A stretch of 61,213 bases of DNA from Alteromonadaceae bacterium. GTDB taxonomy: Bacteria; Pseudomonadota; Gammaproteobacteria; Enterobacterales; Alteromonadaceae. Position 1 is the stretch's first letter; each line of letters opens with the position of its first letter. A program made the position numbers and the translations under genes. Below the pieces are notes generated by a model. It did not search any database and was not told where the DNA came from. It was given only the letters and a program-made list of their open reading frames with translations. Below are positions 28,115-36,919 of the stretch, one piece after another. Location: assembly GCA_013216015.1 (NCBI GenBank), contig JABSOI010000004.1, positions 1 through 61,213 on the forward strand, written 5' to 3'.

Positions 28115-28273
28115 TACCCGTTACCTTTCAAAATGCGGGAATTTGAGGTGAATTAAAAAGCATAGTTACAAGACGCTGATTCGCCGGATAAGTTATTCTT
28201 ATTTAAGATTCAGCAACGCAGTAAATATGTTTTTTAAACGAATCAAAACCTGCATTTTGAATGGTGATGGGTA
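28115..28273. repeat. MITE family A, diverged copy (159 bp, TA duplication)
   Basis: Begins TACCCG and ends CGGGTA-like (ATGGGTA), flanked by TA at 28113-28114 and 28274-28275. The inner blocks ATGCGGGAATTTGAGGTGAA and AAAACCTGCATTTTGAATG match the copies at 35444 and 50067, while the middle has diverged. Confidence 0.75.
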
Positions 28274-28276
28274 TAA

Positions 28277-28340
28277 TACCAAACCCATTAAATAAGTGTG
28301 GCTACGACCGTAATTCAATGTTTCATTGGTATTTATTTGT
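28277..28340 (-). repeat. Dispersed 60-bp repeat, copy 1
   Basis: Read on the minus strand it contains AAATACCAATG and ATTACGGTCGTAGC followed by CACTTA, as does 36230-36290. The ends ACCAA/TTGGT form a short inverted repeat. It directly abuts the MITE. Confidence 0.5.
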
Positions 28341-28361
28341 TAGCTCAAAATTTCAGCGCAC

Positions 28362-28473
28362 AGGATGGGTTAACCGAAGGCGTAATTCCTCACAACGCCA
28401 ATTTTTATTAATATTATTAAATAGTTGCTGACTAAAAAGTGATGGGTTACGCAGTGAGCTACCCCATCCTACA
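28362..28473. repeat. Pair of imperfect palindromes (AGGATGGG family)
   Basis: AGGATGGGTTAACCGAAGG at 28362 and, inverted, GATGGGTTACGCAGTGAGCT to CCCCATCCTACA at 28441-28473. A related GTAGGATGGGTTG word is at about 33612. This looks like a REP-type intergenic repeat. Confidence 0.5.
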
Positions 28474-28585
28474 ACTATTGTAACTGGACCATAGCCAACC
28501 TGTTTGTTTTACCCTTGTGAGCTTTATATTCAAGCAGTTCACATTTACAAAGTAGCATAACTCACTGTTATGGTTATCCTTGTAA

Positions 28586-28837
28586 CCTACGTTCCGCACA
28601 ATATTTTAAAAACCAATTAATTAATAAGTTACTGATTTTTAATTATTAGTAAAATAATTTGTAATTTTTAAAATTTGCTACCGCTTACAAATTTGGCCGA
28701 ATAATGTTTTTTTTATATACTTTGATCAAAATTGTGTTTTTCCTGAAAAGCAACCATCCATTATAAATTGTTGCATTCCTTGCTACGTCTAGGTTTAGTT
28801 AATTATTTAGAAATTTTAAAAATGTGCGGAACGTAGG
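28586..28837. mobile_element. MITE B, 252 bp, 15-bp inverted ends and TTGTAA duplication
   Basis: CCTACGTTCCGCACA at 28586-28600 and its perfect complement at 28823-28837 enclose very AT-rich non-coding DNA. TTGTAA stands on both sides (28580-28585 and 28838-28843) as a 6-bp direct repeat. There is no coding capacity, so it would need a transposase from elsewhere. Confidence 0.75.
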
Positions 28838-28920
28838 TTGTAATTTATCACACAAACTGAGATTATAAATTTTGATTGAATAACGCACAGATTTTTACTT
28901 ATTAGAAATGGGCAGGTTAA

Positions 28921-29178
28921 ATGACTATAACAGCAGTACAAGATAACAAAGCAAAATTGCCCAGTTTGTTGCAAAAACGACTTCAAGGCTTTTCAAACCC
29001 AAAAACTGATATTGCAGATAATTACTGTCAGAAAAATCTTCAAATTCAACCAGACTTGTTTCCCAGTCATCTTCTTGTAGGTTTAGTTGCACTAGCCTCA
29101 AAGAATCAACATATCGCTTTTGACACTTTGGGATGTAAGAACAATGATAATTTTCAGGTGCTAAATCACGCATCTTAA
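28921..29178 (+). CDS. Truncated TPR-like protein, partial duplicate of the next gene's N-terminus (85 aa)
   Basis: Residues 12-70 (for example NYCQKNLQIQPDLFPSHLLV and GLVALASKNQHIAFDTLG) align with the first TPR units of the adjacent sulfotransferase (QCCQELLQLEPELVPAHFLV and GLIGLGTKNKQIACGAFQ). After that the sequence ends quickly in unrelated residues. A GCAGG 4-5 bases before the ATG could allow translation. It is most simply a decayed 5' fragment of an older tandem copy, though a free-standing TPR peptide cannot be excluded. Confidence 0.55.
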   Translation: MTITAVQDNKAKLPSLLQKRLQGFSNPKTDIADNYCQKNLQIQPDLFPSHLLVGLVALASKNQHIAFDTLGCKNNDNFQVLNHAS

Positions 29179-29247
29179 AATGAAATGGGTAAATACCCAA
29201 GCTACTTGGAAATGCATATCCTGTAATCAATAAAATAATAACAATGG

Positions 29248-30858
29248 ATGAATTTAATGACTGATCAAGCGTCTTATGACAATCGAAAACAACTGGAAAA
29301 TTTATTAAAAAAAGGTTCATTTGCCTACTCCCAAGGTAATTTTGATCTTGCTGGACAATGCTGCCAGGAACTTTTACAGCTAGAGCCTGAATTGGTACCT
29401 GCACATTTCTTAGTCGGACTTATTGGTTTGGGTACAAAAAATAAACAGATTGCATGCGGTGCTTTCCAAATCGTGGTCAAACTGGACAAGGATCATGTTG
29501 CCGCCTGGGCACAACTAGCCAATCTCTATATGGTTCGAGGTATGGTTAATCTCGCCGATAACGCCTTGCAGCAAATCCGTAGAATTCGCACTGATGACCC
29601 GAAGATATTATCCCTGATGGGCACCACGTTATCACTGATGGGTGAACATAGTCTCGCTAAGGCAGCTTTTGGTCGAGCCTATACCCTTAAACCCGAAAAC
29701 TTGGAATATACCCATAACCTTGCGAACAACCTGGTCCACATTGGTGATACTGAAACATCAGGAAACCTGTTTAGTGCCATTATCAAAAAACATCCGGACT
29801 CACCTCAGACCCATTGGTCACTTTCCCAGTCTAGAAAAGCTGATAATAATTCGCATATAGAGGAAATGAAGAAACTTTGTAGTAATAGCAATAACAATAA
29901 GAATCCTCTCTCACAATCATTTTATTATTATGCCATTGGCAAGGAGTTTGAAGATCAACAAAACTGGGACGAGGCCTTCGAGGCTTTTTCTAAAGGTGCA
30001 GCAGCGGTAAGGTTAAAGGCTGACTATGATGAAGCCGCTGAAATCAAAACGTTTGACTATTTAACTGAACATTTTACCGAAGAATGGTTAGCTGCCAGTG
30101 GTCCTGGCATTGCCGATGCTTCACCCATTTTTGTTCTGGGTCAGCCCCGAACAGGCACAACCTTGATTGAAAGAATAATCACCAGTCACTCAGATGTACA
30201 TTCAGCTGGTGAATTACAACAGTTTAGACTTGCTTTAGGCAGACTAAGTAAAAACATTAACTCCCGGGGATTTTCAGCGGAGCTATTTGCTTCAGCAAAA
30301 CAAATCGATGGAAGATTATTAGCGACAAAGTACATGGAAACCGCAGGAAGAATGCGTGGTAACACAGCAAAATTTGTTGATAAATTACCTTCAAACTACC
30401 TAAATATACCGCTTATTCTGAAGGCTTTACCCAATGCCAAAATTGTTCACCTAATTAGAGATCCTATGGATGCCTGTTTCTCAAGTTACAAACAGTTATT
30501 TGCTGATGCTTACTTGCATTCCTATGACCAACAAGAAATGGCCAGACACCATATTAGATATCTAAAACTAATGCAGGTTTGGCGAGAACGTTTCCCAGGG
30601 CGATTCTTTGATATTAGTTATGAAGAGACAGCGCGTAATTTAGAGCCCAATGCACGAGCATTAATCGACTATCTCGAGCTTCCCTGGCAGAATGAATGCC
30701 TGAATTTTCATCAGCAAGAAACAGCGGTAACAACTGCCAGTTCCGTACAAGTAAGAGAGCCTGCTCATACCCGCTCAATAGGTCGTTGGAAAAAATATGA
30801 ACAACAGTTGCAACCTATGGTGAAAACATTACTGGAACATGGAGTTAGCATTGATTAA
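29248..30858 (+). CDS. TPR-repeat sulfotransferase family protein (536 aa)
   Basis: The N-terminal 270 residues are TPR-like helices (AYSQGNFDLAGQCCQELLQL, ALQQIRRIRTDDPKILSLMG). The C-terminal domain is a PAPS-type sulfotransferase: 5'-phosphosulfate loop FVLGQPRTGTTLIERIITSH at about residue 293 and the 3'-phosphate motif IVHLIRDPMDACFSSYKQLF. These fusion proteins are common beside TonB-dependent receptors in Alteromonadales and Sphingomonads; their acceptor is unknown. The TonB receptor gene follows 169 bases downstream. The start at 29248 lacks a strong ribosome site; ATG at 29257 (MTDQAS) is also possible. Confidence 0.88.
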   Translation: MNLMTDQASYDNRKQLENLLKKGSFAYSQGNFDLAGQCCQELLQLEPELVPAHFLVGLIGLGTKNKQIACGAFQIVVKLDKDHVAAWAQLANLYMVRGMVNLADNALQQIRRIRTDDPKILSLMGTTLSLMGEHSLAKAAFGRAYTLKPENLEYTHNLANNLVHIGDTETSGNLFSAIIKKHPDSPQTHWSLSQSRKADNNSHIEEMKKLCSNSNNNKNPLSQSFYYYAIGKEFEDQQNWDEAFEAFSKGAAAVRLKADYDEAAEIKTFDYLTEHFTEEWLAASGPGIADASPIFVLGQPRTGTTLIERIITSHSDVHSAGELQQFRLALGRLSKNINSRGFSAELFASAKQIDGRLLATKYMETAGRMRGNTAKFVDKLPSNYLNIPLILKALPNAKIVHLIRDPMDACFSSYKQLFADAYLHSYDQQEMARHHIRYLKLMQVWRERFPGRFFDISYEETARNLEPNARALIDYLELPWQNECLNFHQQETAVTTASSVQVREPAHTRSIGRWKKYEQQLQPMVKTLLEHGVSID

Positions 30859-30890
30859 CACCAAAAGAATGAACCTAGAATTTTACCTAC

Positions 30891-30904
30891 ACTATGGGGG
30901 TATT
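30891..30904 (+). promoter_or_regulatory. GGGGTA motif upstream of the TonB receptor
   Basis: ACTATGGGGGTATT lies 124-137 bases before the receptor ATG. It is close to ACTATTGGGGTATA before the aminotransferase gene. Confidence 0.5.
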
Positions 30905-31027
30905 CTTTAAATTCTATTGATTAGCTAATGTACAGTTAGTATAAAAATTGTAACGGTATGATGTTACCTCTACCTAATAATTGACAGTAATCATAATAAT
31001 AATAATATTAGAAAGCCGGAGAACGTG

Positions 31028-33466
31028 ATGACCAGTAAAATATCAAAGCAGAGTAAAATCAATAATCAAGAATTTCGTAAAAGTTATGTTTCAAAATCCA
31101 TATCAATGGCCATAATGGCTACTATGATTTCTATACCAGTTTATTCCAAAGAAAAACCAGTAGAAGAAGAAACTGAAGTTATCATGGTCACTGCCACCAA
31201 AAAGAATCAAACAATTCAAGAAGTTCCGCTGGCAGTCACCGCCTTAACCGGGGACTTTATGAAAGATGTACATCTTGTTGATGTCATGGATATTGTTGCT
31301 TATTCCCCTGGCGTTAATGGTTCCAGTCAAAACAGCTTTCTTGATTCAATTAACGTTCGTGGCATTCGAACTGAAGATTATGGCTCAGGTGGTGATCCTT
31401 CTCTTGGCTTTTTTAAAAATGATCAATATGAAGGGCGTTCTGGTTCAGCAATAAGTACATTATTTGATATGGATCGGGCTGAAATAATAAATGGCCCTCA
31501 GGGCTTCCTGTTTGGCCGTAATGCTATAGGTGGTGCAATCAGCGTGCACTCTCGTGAAGCAGAGATAGATGTATCTGAAAGAAGTCTTGACGTAGATTTA
31601 GGTAGTTATAGCCTTGTTAAGCTTAATGGCGCAATAAATATACCTATTAATGATAATTTTGCCATGCGAATTGCAGGTGTTTATCATAATGAAGAATCTC
31701 ATATCCAGAACATTAATCCAAATGATCCTGTACAAGATACTGATGTCAAAGCAATCCGTTGGTCAACGACTTATGTAAAAGATGCTCTTAAAATTACTAC
31801 CATGGTTGAGTATGAAGACCGAGTATATCCTGCTGGGCTGTATCGCTTTATCGAAGAAGGTGAGCTTTGGGAAGGCTATGATGAAATCTGGGAGGGTAAC
31901 CGTGGTGGAGAACGTGACATTGACACGAATTCTCATTGGGGATTACGTGACGAAGCGGATGTACTTAACCTACAGATAAAACTTATACAAGAATTTGACT
32001 TTGCTGATTTAACCATTAATGCCGGTTATAAAGATCACGATTATTTGTATGCTGAGCAATGGCTACCCTCTCCCCTTGATAATGGTTCTTGGAAAGTTGA
32101 TCAAAAAGGTGACTATTCTCAAGCGGAACTTAGACTAAATTCTAACGGTGATGGACCACTTTCATGGTATGTAGGAGCTTCATTTTATAAAGAAAATCTT
32201 GAGGTTGGTACCTACAACCAAATGAGTGATCAATGGATGTGTGATTACTATAACGCTTATTATGGATTTGAGAGAACTAACACAAATACATGTCAAAGCT
32301 TTTATGATAACCACTCTGACTACAATGGAAGTTATTATACAGACTCATATTTTCCTAACCTTCTCAATTTCCCAGCGTCTGATGTGGTCTACGAAAACAG
32401 TTATGTTAACGCTGTAAACGATGGTTGGGCAACTTATGCTAATCTGGATTATCAAATTACTGACACAGTGAATGTAGAATTAGGTATTCGTCATACCGTT
32501 GATAATAAAGAGTTTAACAACGCCCAAGAAGTCTCTGGCTATTCTGCAACTTTTGGCAATTGGAATATAGGTGGCACAACAGCACGAGACGGTAGTGGTA
32601 ACCTTATACCAATTACCACTGAAAAAAGCTGGGATGATACCTCTTTTAAATACCTGATAAGATGGCAAGCCACAGACGAGATGATGTTGTATGCCAGTTT
32701 TACCGAAGGTTACAAAGCCGGAGGTTTCGATTCACATGACTTTGAAGGTAGAAATGGTACAGAGCTAGAGAGTGTTTTGGATGTTACCAATGCTACTGCC
32801 CAGAGCGTAAGCTTTGATCCAGAATTTGTAGAGTCTATTGAACTTGGATACAAGGACACCTGGTTTGATACAACAGACGTTCGTATGACCTATTATAACT
32901 ACGATTACAGAGGGCTTCAAATCAGTAGACGATTAGATGGTGGTCAAACGGTTATCTCTAATCTGGGTAATACTGAAGCTAATGGACTCGAAGTATCTAT
33001 CAATACCCCCCTGGGTGAGCACTGGTCTCTGATGATGAACTATAGCTACATTGATTCTGAGGTATACGGTGTTGACGCAGATGACTGTGGCGGTGTAGAA
33101 GGTGGCTGTGAAGGCAACAAAATATCCTGGACACCAGAAACTAGTGGTGCCATGGTACTCAATGGTTACTTCCCTCTCGACAGTGGCGCTACAATTACCA
33201 CCAGTCTAGAAACCTATTTTGAAGATGAACACAGTGGCGGATTTCTGTTTGACCGTGTATGGGTTATTGAAGAATCTCAGACCTGGAATGCACGCCTAGG
33301 TTATGAATCAGAGTCAAACTGGTATGTTGAAGCTTATGTTGACAATTTACTCGATGAAGTCAACTATGACAGTAGTTACGCTGGTGGTGGTAGCTACCCA
33401 GCGACTCGTTGGGCATCTTGGAAGCCACGCTCCTTCGGCGTACGTTTTGGCATTAACTGGGATTAA
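31028..33466 (+). CDS. TonB-dependent outer-membrane receptor (812 aa)
   Basis: ATG at 31028, with GGAG 6 bases before it, is preferred to the GTG one codon earlier. A signal peptide (KSISMAIMATMISIPVYS) is followed by a TonB-box-like TEVIMVTATKK and a plug domain (QEVPLAVTALTGDFMKDVHL ... GFLFGRNAIGGAI). The rest is a 22-strand beta-barrel pattern with the typical YASFTEGYKAGGFDSH and a C-terminal strand SFGVRFGINWD. It imports a large or scarce substrate across the outer membrane with TonB energy. The context suggests the same substrate group as the symporter and oxidoreductases. A strong terminator follows. Confidence 0.92.
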   Translation: MTSKISKQSKINNQEFRKSYVSKSISMAIMATMISIPVYSKEKPVEEETEVIMVTATKKNQTIQEVPLAVTALTGDFMKDVHLVDVMDIVAYSPGVNGSSQNSFLDSINVRGIRTEDYGSGGDPSLGFFKNDQYEGRSGSAISTLFDMDRAEIINGPQGFLFGRNAIGGAISVHSREAEIDVSERSLDVDLGSYSLVKLNGAINIPINDNFAMRIAGVYHNEESHIQNINPNDPVQDTDVKAIRWSTTYVKDALKITTMVEYEDRVYPAGLYRFIEEGELWEGYDEIWEGNRGGERDIDTNSHWGLRDEADVLNLQIKLIQEFDFADLTINAGYKDHDYLYAEQWLPSPLDNGSWKVDQKGDYSQAELRLNSNGDGPLSWYVGASFYKENLEVGTYNQMSDQWMCDYYNAYYGFERTNTNTCQSFYDNHSDYNGSYYTDSYFPNLLNFPASDVVYENSYVNAVNDGWATYANLDYQITDTVNVELGIRHTVDNKEFNNAQEVSGYSATFGNWNIGGTTARDGSGNLIPITTEKSWDDTSFKYLIRWQATDEMMLYASFTEGYKAGGFDSHDFEGRNGTELESVLDVTNATAQSVSFDPEFVESIELGYKDTWFDTTDVRMTYYNYDYRGLQISRRLDGGQTVISNLGNTEANGLEVSINTPLGEHWSLMMNYSYIDSEVYGVDADDCGGVEGGCEGNKISWTPETSGAMVLNGYFPLDSGATITTSLETYFEDEHSGGFLFDRVWVIEESQTWNARLGYESESNWYVEAYVDNLLDEVNYDSSYAGGGSYPATRWASWKPRSFGVRFGINWD

Positions 33467-33504
33467 AATCCTGATAGTACATTGACTGAAGTTAGTCATA
33501 AAAG

Positions 33505-33540
33505 AACCAGTAACAGCTATAGCGTTACTGGTTTTTTTTT
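33505..33540 (+). terminator. Rho-independent terminator after the TonB receptor
   Basis: AACCAGTAAC, loop AGCTATAGC, GTTACTGGTT, then a run of T. It starts 38 bases after the stop codon. Confidence 0.9.
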
Positions 33541-33759
33541 GCTAATTTATTGTAGATGATTAAAATAGTGAAATTAATTGAAGCGAAACAAACATGTTGG
33601 ATAGATTAGTTGTAGGATGGGTTGAAATCTCGATCTGACAAATAAATAATAAAACAATTGGTTACGGGGCGGTAACACTTAACCGAGACATAGCTAATTG
33701 AATTGGTATAACGCAATGATTAGAGCCATTTATGACTTTAATTTTAGTTGAGTTGTTAA

Positions 33760-33981
33760 TTATTTCTGCTTGCGCTTGGCAAAATACGACTGGAGGAAAA
33801 ATGACAACGCCATTCCGGCTACCAAAACAGCAATAGTTATCTTATCTCGATGCAAGGTTTCGGGTAACCAAATTTCATGTTTGCCTAACCAGTAAAGCAG
33901 GTACATAGAAATGACCAAGGGCGTAGAGGCAATGGCAATTTTGAAGGCATTACGCATCTGTATTTTCAAGTGATTTATCAT
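33760..33981 (-). CDS. Small two-TM membrane protein (73 aa)
   Basis: The start is ATG at 33981 with GAGG upstream; TTG two codons earlier is an alternative. Hydrophobic segments are FKIAIASTPLVISMYLLYWL and ITIAVLVAGMALSFFLQSYF, ending in KRKQK. No family is recognised. It is divergent from the next membrane-protein gene, so the two may share a regulatory region of about 150 bases. Confidence 0.6.
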   Translation of the reverse strand: MINHLKIQMRNAFKIAIASTPLVISMYLLYWLGKHEIWLPETLHRDKITIAVLVAGMALSFFLQSYFAKRKQK

Positions 33982-34059
33982 ATCCAATAATCCTCAATTA
34001 ATGTCGGTAACAAAAATAATATCATAAAATACCGTTATCGAATATAGCCTTTTCTTACC

Positions 34060-34074
34060 CTAAAGGGGGGGTAG
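34060..34074 (+). promoter_or_regulatory. GGGGTA-type motif upstream of the 307-aa membrane protein
   Basis: CTAAAGGGGGGGTAG, 61-75 bases before the ATG at 34135, followed by TCCGTAC. The G-run is longer than in the other copies, so this is a weaker match. Confidence 0.35.
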
Positions 34075-34134
34075 TCCGTACACATCCGCAATGATAAAAT
34101 AAATTAGTTCACCTAGTATAAGGGATAATAATGT

Positions 34135-35058
34135 ATGAGTATTGACCTGAAAAAAGTACTGAAAAACAAAGCCATTAACGAATGGAGATTATTCTGGCTT
34201 ATCTCTATTCCTATGTCCATCGTCATAGCCATTGCCACGATGAATACCGACTTGTCCACCGGAGAAGGTGTGTCGCATATGATTGGCTATTCCGTACGCT
34301 GGGCGATACCTTTCATCTATCTGGTTGTCGCTGCATCCTCGGTTCAGATACTATTTCCAGGGCCGTTCCCTATGTGGTGGATGCGCAACCGAAAATATAT
34401 CGGCTTATGTTTTGCCGTTGCAATGGCATGGCAAGGCATGTTTATTTTTGTTGTGTCGACTTTTCTACGCGACTATTACTTCAAAGATATTTATTATTTC
34501 CGTGACGAACTAGAAGGAAGCATCGGCTACATCTTCCTTGCCGCCATGGTAGTGACATCTTTCCGCTTTGGCCGTAAATACTTCGATCCAATGCAGTGGA
34601 AGTTGGTACATAAAGGCGGTATCTATTTTCTGTGGGCCTATCCCTTCAGCGTTTATTGGTGGAACCTCAGCTACGCAACGCCAAGGCCACTTGACTATAT
34701 ATTCTACTACGGTGGTTTCCTTGCATTCGCACTAAGAATTGCAGCCTGGGGTAAGAAACGTAAACAAGCAGCGAAGAAAAAATCCCCCGAAAGCAGCACA
34801 CCCTTAGCGTTAAAAACATTGGGCGGCGCCATGATTGTATTTGGCCTTATCGCATCTGCTATCGGTATGCACTGGCAAAAGCCGATTTCTGCTTTTCTGA
34901 CAGGGAAACCGTGGTCTGCTGAACTAGAACTATGGCTGCCGTTTTGGCCATTTGAACCTTTTTTAGCACTCTTTATCATTGGTCTGGGTACCATGCTGGT
35001 AACGAAGCACAGAGCTCAGGTGGAGACAAAGATAGAAGCCGTTCGATTGACAGATTGA
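34135..35058 (+). CDS. Multi-pass membrane protein, possibly ferric-reductase-like fold (307 aa)
   Basis: About eight hydrophobic segments are visible, the first at LFWLISIPMSIVIAIATM. The order SVRWAIPFIYLVVAAS ... RNRKYIGLCFAVAMAWQGMF resembles the heme-binding half of ferric-reductase/MsrQ-type proteins, but the haem histidines expected there are not obvious (Q replaces H after AMAW). Without them an electron-transfer role is uncertain. AAGGG lies upstream. It stands alone between the TonB receptor and the broken phyH gene. I regard the function as unknown. Confidence 0.6.
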   Translation: MSIDLKKVLKNKAINEWRLFWLISIPMSIVIAIATMNTDLSTGEGVSHMIGYSVRWAIPFIYLVVAASSVQILFPGPFPMWWMRNRKYIGLCFAVAMAWQGMFIFVVSTFLRDYYFKDIYYFRDELEGSIGYIFLAAMVVTSFRFGRKYFDPMQWKLVHKGGIYFLWAYPFSVYWWNLSYATPRPLDYIFYYGGFLAFALRIAAWGKKRKQAAKKKSPESSTPLALKTLGGAMIVFGLIASAIGMHWQKPISAFLTGKPWSAELELWLPFWPFEPFLALFIIGLGTMLVTKHRAQVETKIEAVRLTD

Positions 35059-35139
35059 TTGAGTAACATCAACATTATAAATGTTCACCGCGCTGGGTGG
35101 GTTGGCCGTAGACTAACCCAACAGTCATCTGTAAAGCAT

Positions 35140-35200
35140 TACTTTGTACGATCTACATGTAGATTTAATCAAGAACCCCGTAGTTCGTGGATTTAATTAA
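35140..35200. repeat. REP-type repeat, single degenerate pair
   Basis: GTACGATCTACATGTAGATT followed by CCCCGTAGTTCGTGGATT matches parts of the REP units at 50.0 and 50.7 kb, including the GTAG tetramer before the palindrome; the second arm is lost in an AT-rich stretch. Confidence 0.5.
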
Positions 35201-35261
35201 ATATTTAGGAATTGGGTTGAAACTATGGTTCTGATTTGATTGTATATAGGTAACGACGCAA

Positions 35262-36200
35262 TCATGTACTTATCGCCTGCGTTGTTTTGATTTTTAATCT
35301 AATGGTATTTATAAAAGCACTTCCGTCTTCAAGAGCGTTTATTACATCCTGGGTCGGAAGGCAATATTCATTGACGAATTGAATCAAATCTGGCTCAGGA
35401 TCACAGAACAACACATCCAAAGACAAGCGGTCCATACCATATATACCCGTGGTCATTCAAGATGCGGGAATTTGAGGTGAATTTGAAAGTTTATCTAAAA
35501 GGCGCTTGATTGAGCAATAGCGGGCTATTGGGATTGAAAGCAACGTAGTAGATAATCTTTTAAAACGCTTCAAAACCTGCATTTTGAATGATTACGGGTA
35601 TAAACCTCAGTGAATCATATTAGCTGAAAACACAAGTAGGTCTCCAGCCTCTAATTTAATTTTAACACCCGTTGTTAAATTCTCATGGCTTTTTCGATTA
35701 TGCTGCTCCAGTCGAACATCAAGCTCATCTTTAGTGTCCCAGCGTTTATGTGTACCAGGGACCAACTCAACTCCAGGCTCATTTACTAAAGGAATACGAA
35801 AATGCACAACATTTGTACCATCCAATGCCTCTTTTTGCTCTTCAATTGACAAATGATACTGAGGATCTCTGTGCCAATAATTCTTTTGATTTTGGTTAAC
35901 CGGATTAAAAAATAGTTGCGTATTCATAAACGATGGCATATCTGGTATTACAGAATACAACACACTCATCATTTTCGCCGAACCAATGAAACTGAAGAGA
36001 GTTGTCCTATCTAACTCATTTAAGTGTTCTGTACCTGTGATGCCGGCTGAATTAACTGCTTTTCCTGCGTAAAACTGGATATTTTTGGACTTCCATGATT
36101 CATGAAACTTCGCCAATACTTCACGTAGTTTTAGAAGCTCATCCTTATTGAAGAGGCTTTTTACAACAAAGTCCCCTTCTTCTCGATATTCCTCGTTCAT
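35262..36200 (-). pseudogene. PhyH-family (phytanoyl-CoA dioxygenase-like) gene broken by a MITE and a stop codon
   Basis: The 5' part (36200-35607) encodes 197 residues of a non-haem iron/2-oxoglutarate oxygenase with His110 and Asp112 (NYWHRDPQYH) and the second histidine at 197 (VFSANMIH). In intact family members RGLYG...RL.LDILFCDP follows. Here the arginine codon CGA has become TGA and, ten bases on, a 157-bp MITE is inserted. The C-terminal piece resumes beyond it (35456-35262: IYGMDRLSLDVLFCDPEPDL). Removing the MITE and one TA rebuilds the frame as GGTTTATATGG. It is the last gene of the minus-strand operon. The truncated product keeps the iron ligands but lacks the final strands, so it is probably inactive. 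Confidence 0.88.
35444..35600. mobile_element. MITE family A, copy in phyH (157 bp, TA duplication)
   Basis: Starts TACCCGTGGTCATTCAAGAT and ends with the imperfect complement, flanked by TA (35442-35443 and 35601-35602). By eye it is identical to the copy at 50067-50223. Interior blocks TTTGAAAGTTTATCTAAAAG and AGTAGATAATCTTTTAAAAC are themselves partly complementary, so the whole element can fold. The TA duplication and the ends point to IS630/Tc1-type mobilisation. Confidence 0.9.
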
Positions 36201-36229
36201 GAGATTACCAATAACTCCACGTTAAGCGA

Positions 36230-36290
36230 TAAATAAATACCAATATAACAATAAATTACGGTCGTAGCATCACTTAACTGGTACATAACC
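36230..36290 (+). repeat. Dispersed 60-bp repeat, copy 2
   Basis: AATAAATACCAATATAACAA then AAATTACGGTCGTAGCATCA and CTTAACTGGTAC. It matches the minus strand of 28277-28340 and lies between the MOSC and phyH genes. Confidence 0.5.
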
Positions 36291-36322
36291 ATTATGCGAC
36301 ATAGCCTCTTTTATGACATAGC

Positions 36323-36910
36323 CTATTTAATTAAGTTAGCCATCCAGACAGGCGGTTGGTATATTTCTACCTTCACTTCATCACCAACCTTGATTTGACC
36401 AGCAACCTCAATAACTCCAACTAAACCCCGGGTGAATATCGCCGCTTGCGAAAAAGCATTTTTGCTTATTGGTTTACCTGAATTCGTTGAAAAATTATCA
36501 GCAACTTTTTCACTCATTTCAATACATGGCGGATTATATTCCTCAACCATCAATTCAGCACCAGATGAAAATTTCAGTATGGTTCCCTTTGGCAACAATG
36601 ATAATTGAGGGATACCTTCAAAACAAAGGTTCACGCCCAACTTACTTGCAGGCAAAGGTTCTTTTAAATCCATCTTTTGTTGAATATCAGCAGTTTCTTC
36701 CACTGACATCGCCGACCATTGTCTTTCGTTGCGCCTTATTGTACCTTCTGGTTGTTTGTCACCAGCCCATGCTTCCCGTGAGAGTGAACGGTGTCGGTCA
36801 CCTACAAAACCATCCAGTTCCGCTTGAATTGAATCACAGGCACTCTTAACCAGTTCATCCTCTGCCTTTCCTAAATTCACTTCTACAACTTTACCAATGA
36901 TATGCTTCAT
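36323..36910 (-). CDS. MOSC-domain protein (195 aa)
   Basis: The second ATG (36910) is chosen because AAGGA stands 6 bases before it; the first ATG directly abuts the AAGGA. Family signatures are GFVGDRHRSL, RNERQWSAMSVEE, LGVNLCFEGIPQLSLLPKGT and the cysteine motif VEEYNPPCIEM. MOSC proteins carry or transfer sulfur or act in molybdenum-cofactor-dependent amine reduction. It starts 10 bases after the GcvT-like gene's stop, so translation is likely coupled. A MOSC protein in a folate-linked demethylation operon is unusual; no molybdoenzyme partner is visible in the window. Confidence 0.82.
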   Translation of the reverse strand: MKHIIGKVVEVNLGKAEDELVKSACDSIQAELDGFVGDRHRSLSREAWAGDKQPEGTIRRNERQWSAMSVEETADIQQKMDLKEPLPASKLGVNLCFEGIPQLSLLPKGTILKFSSGAELMVEEYNPPCIEMSEKVADNFSTNSGKPISKNAFSQAAIFTRGLVGVIEVAGQIKVGDEVKVEIYQPPVWMANLIK

Positions 36911-36919
36911 ATTCATTCC

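Noticed and set aside
28080-28920. A non-coding RNA gene between purU and the TPR genes
   Set aside because: The stretch is fully explained by MITE copies and palindromic repeats, and no promoter-terminator pair is evident.
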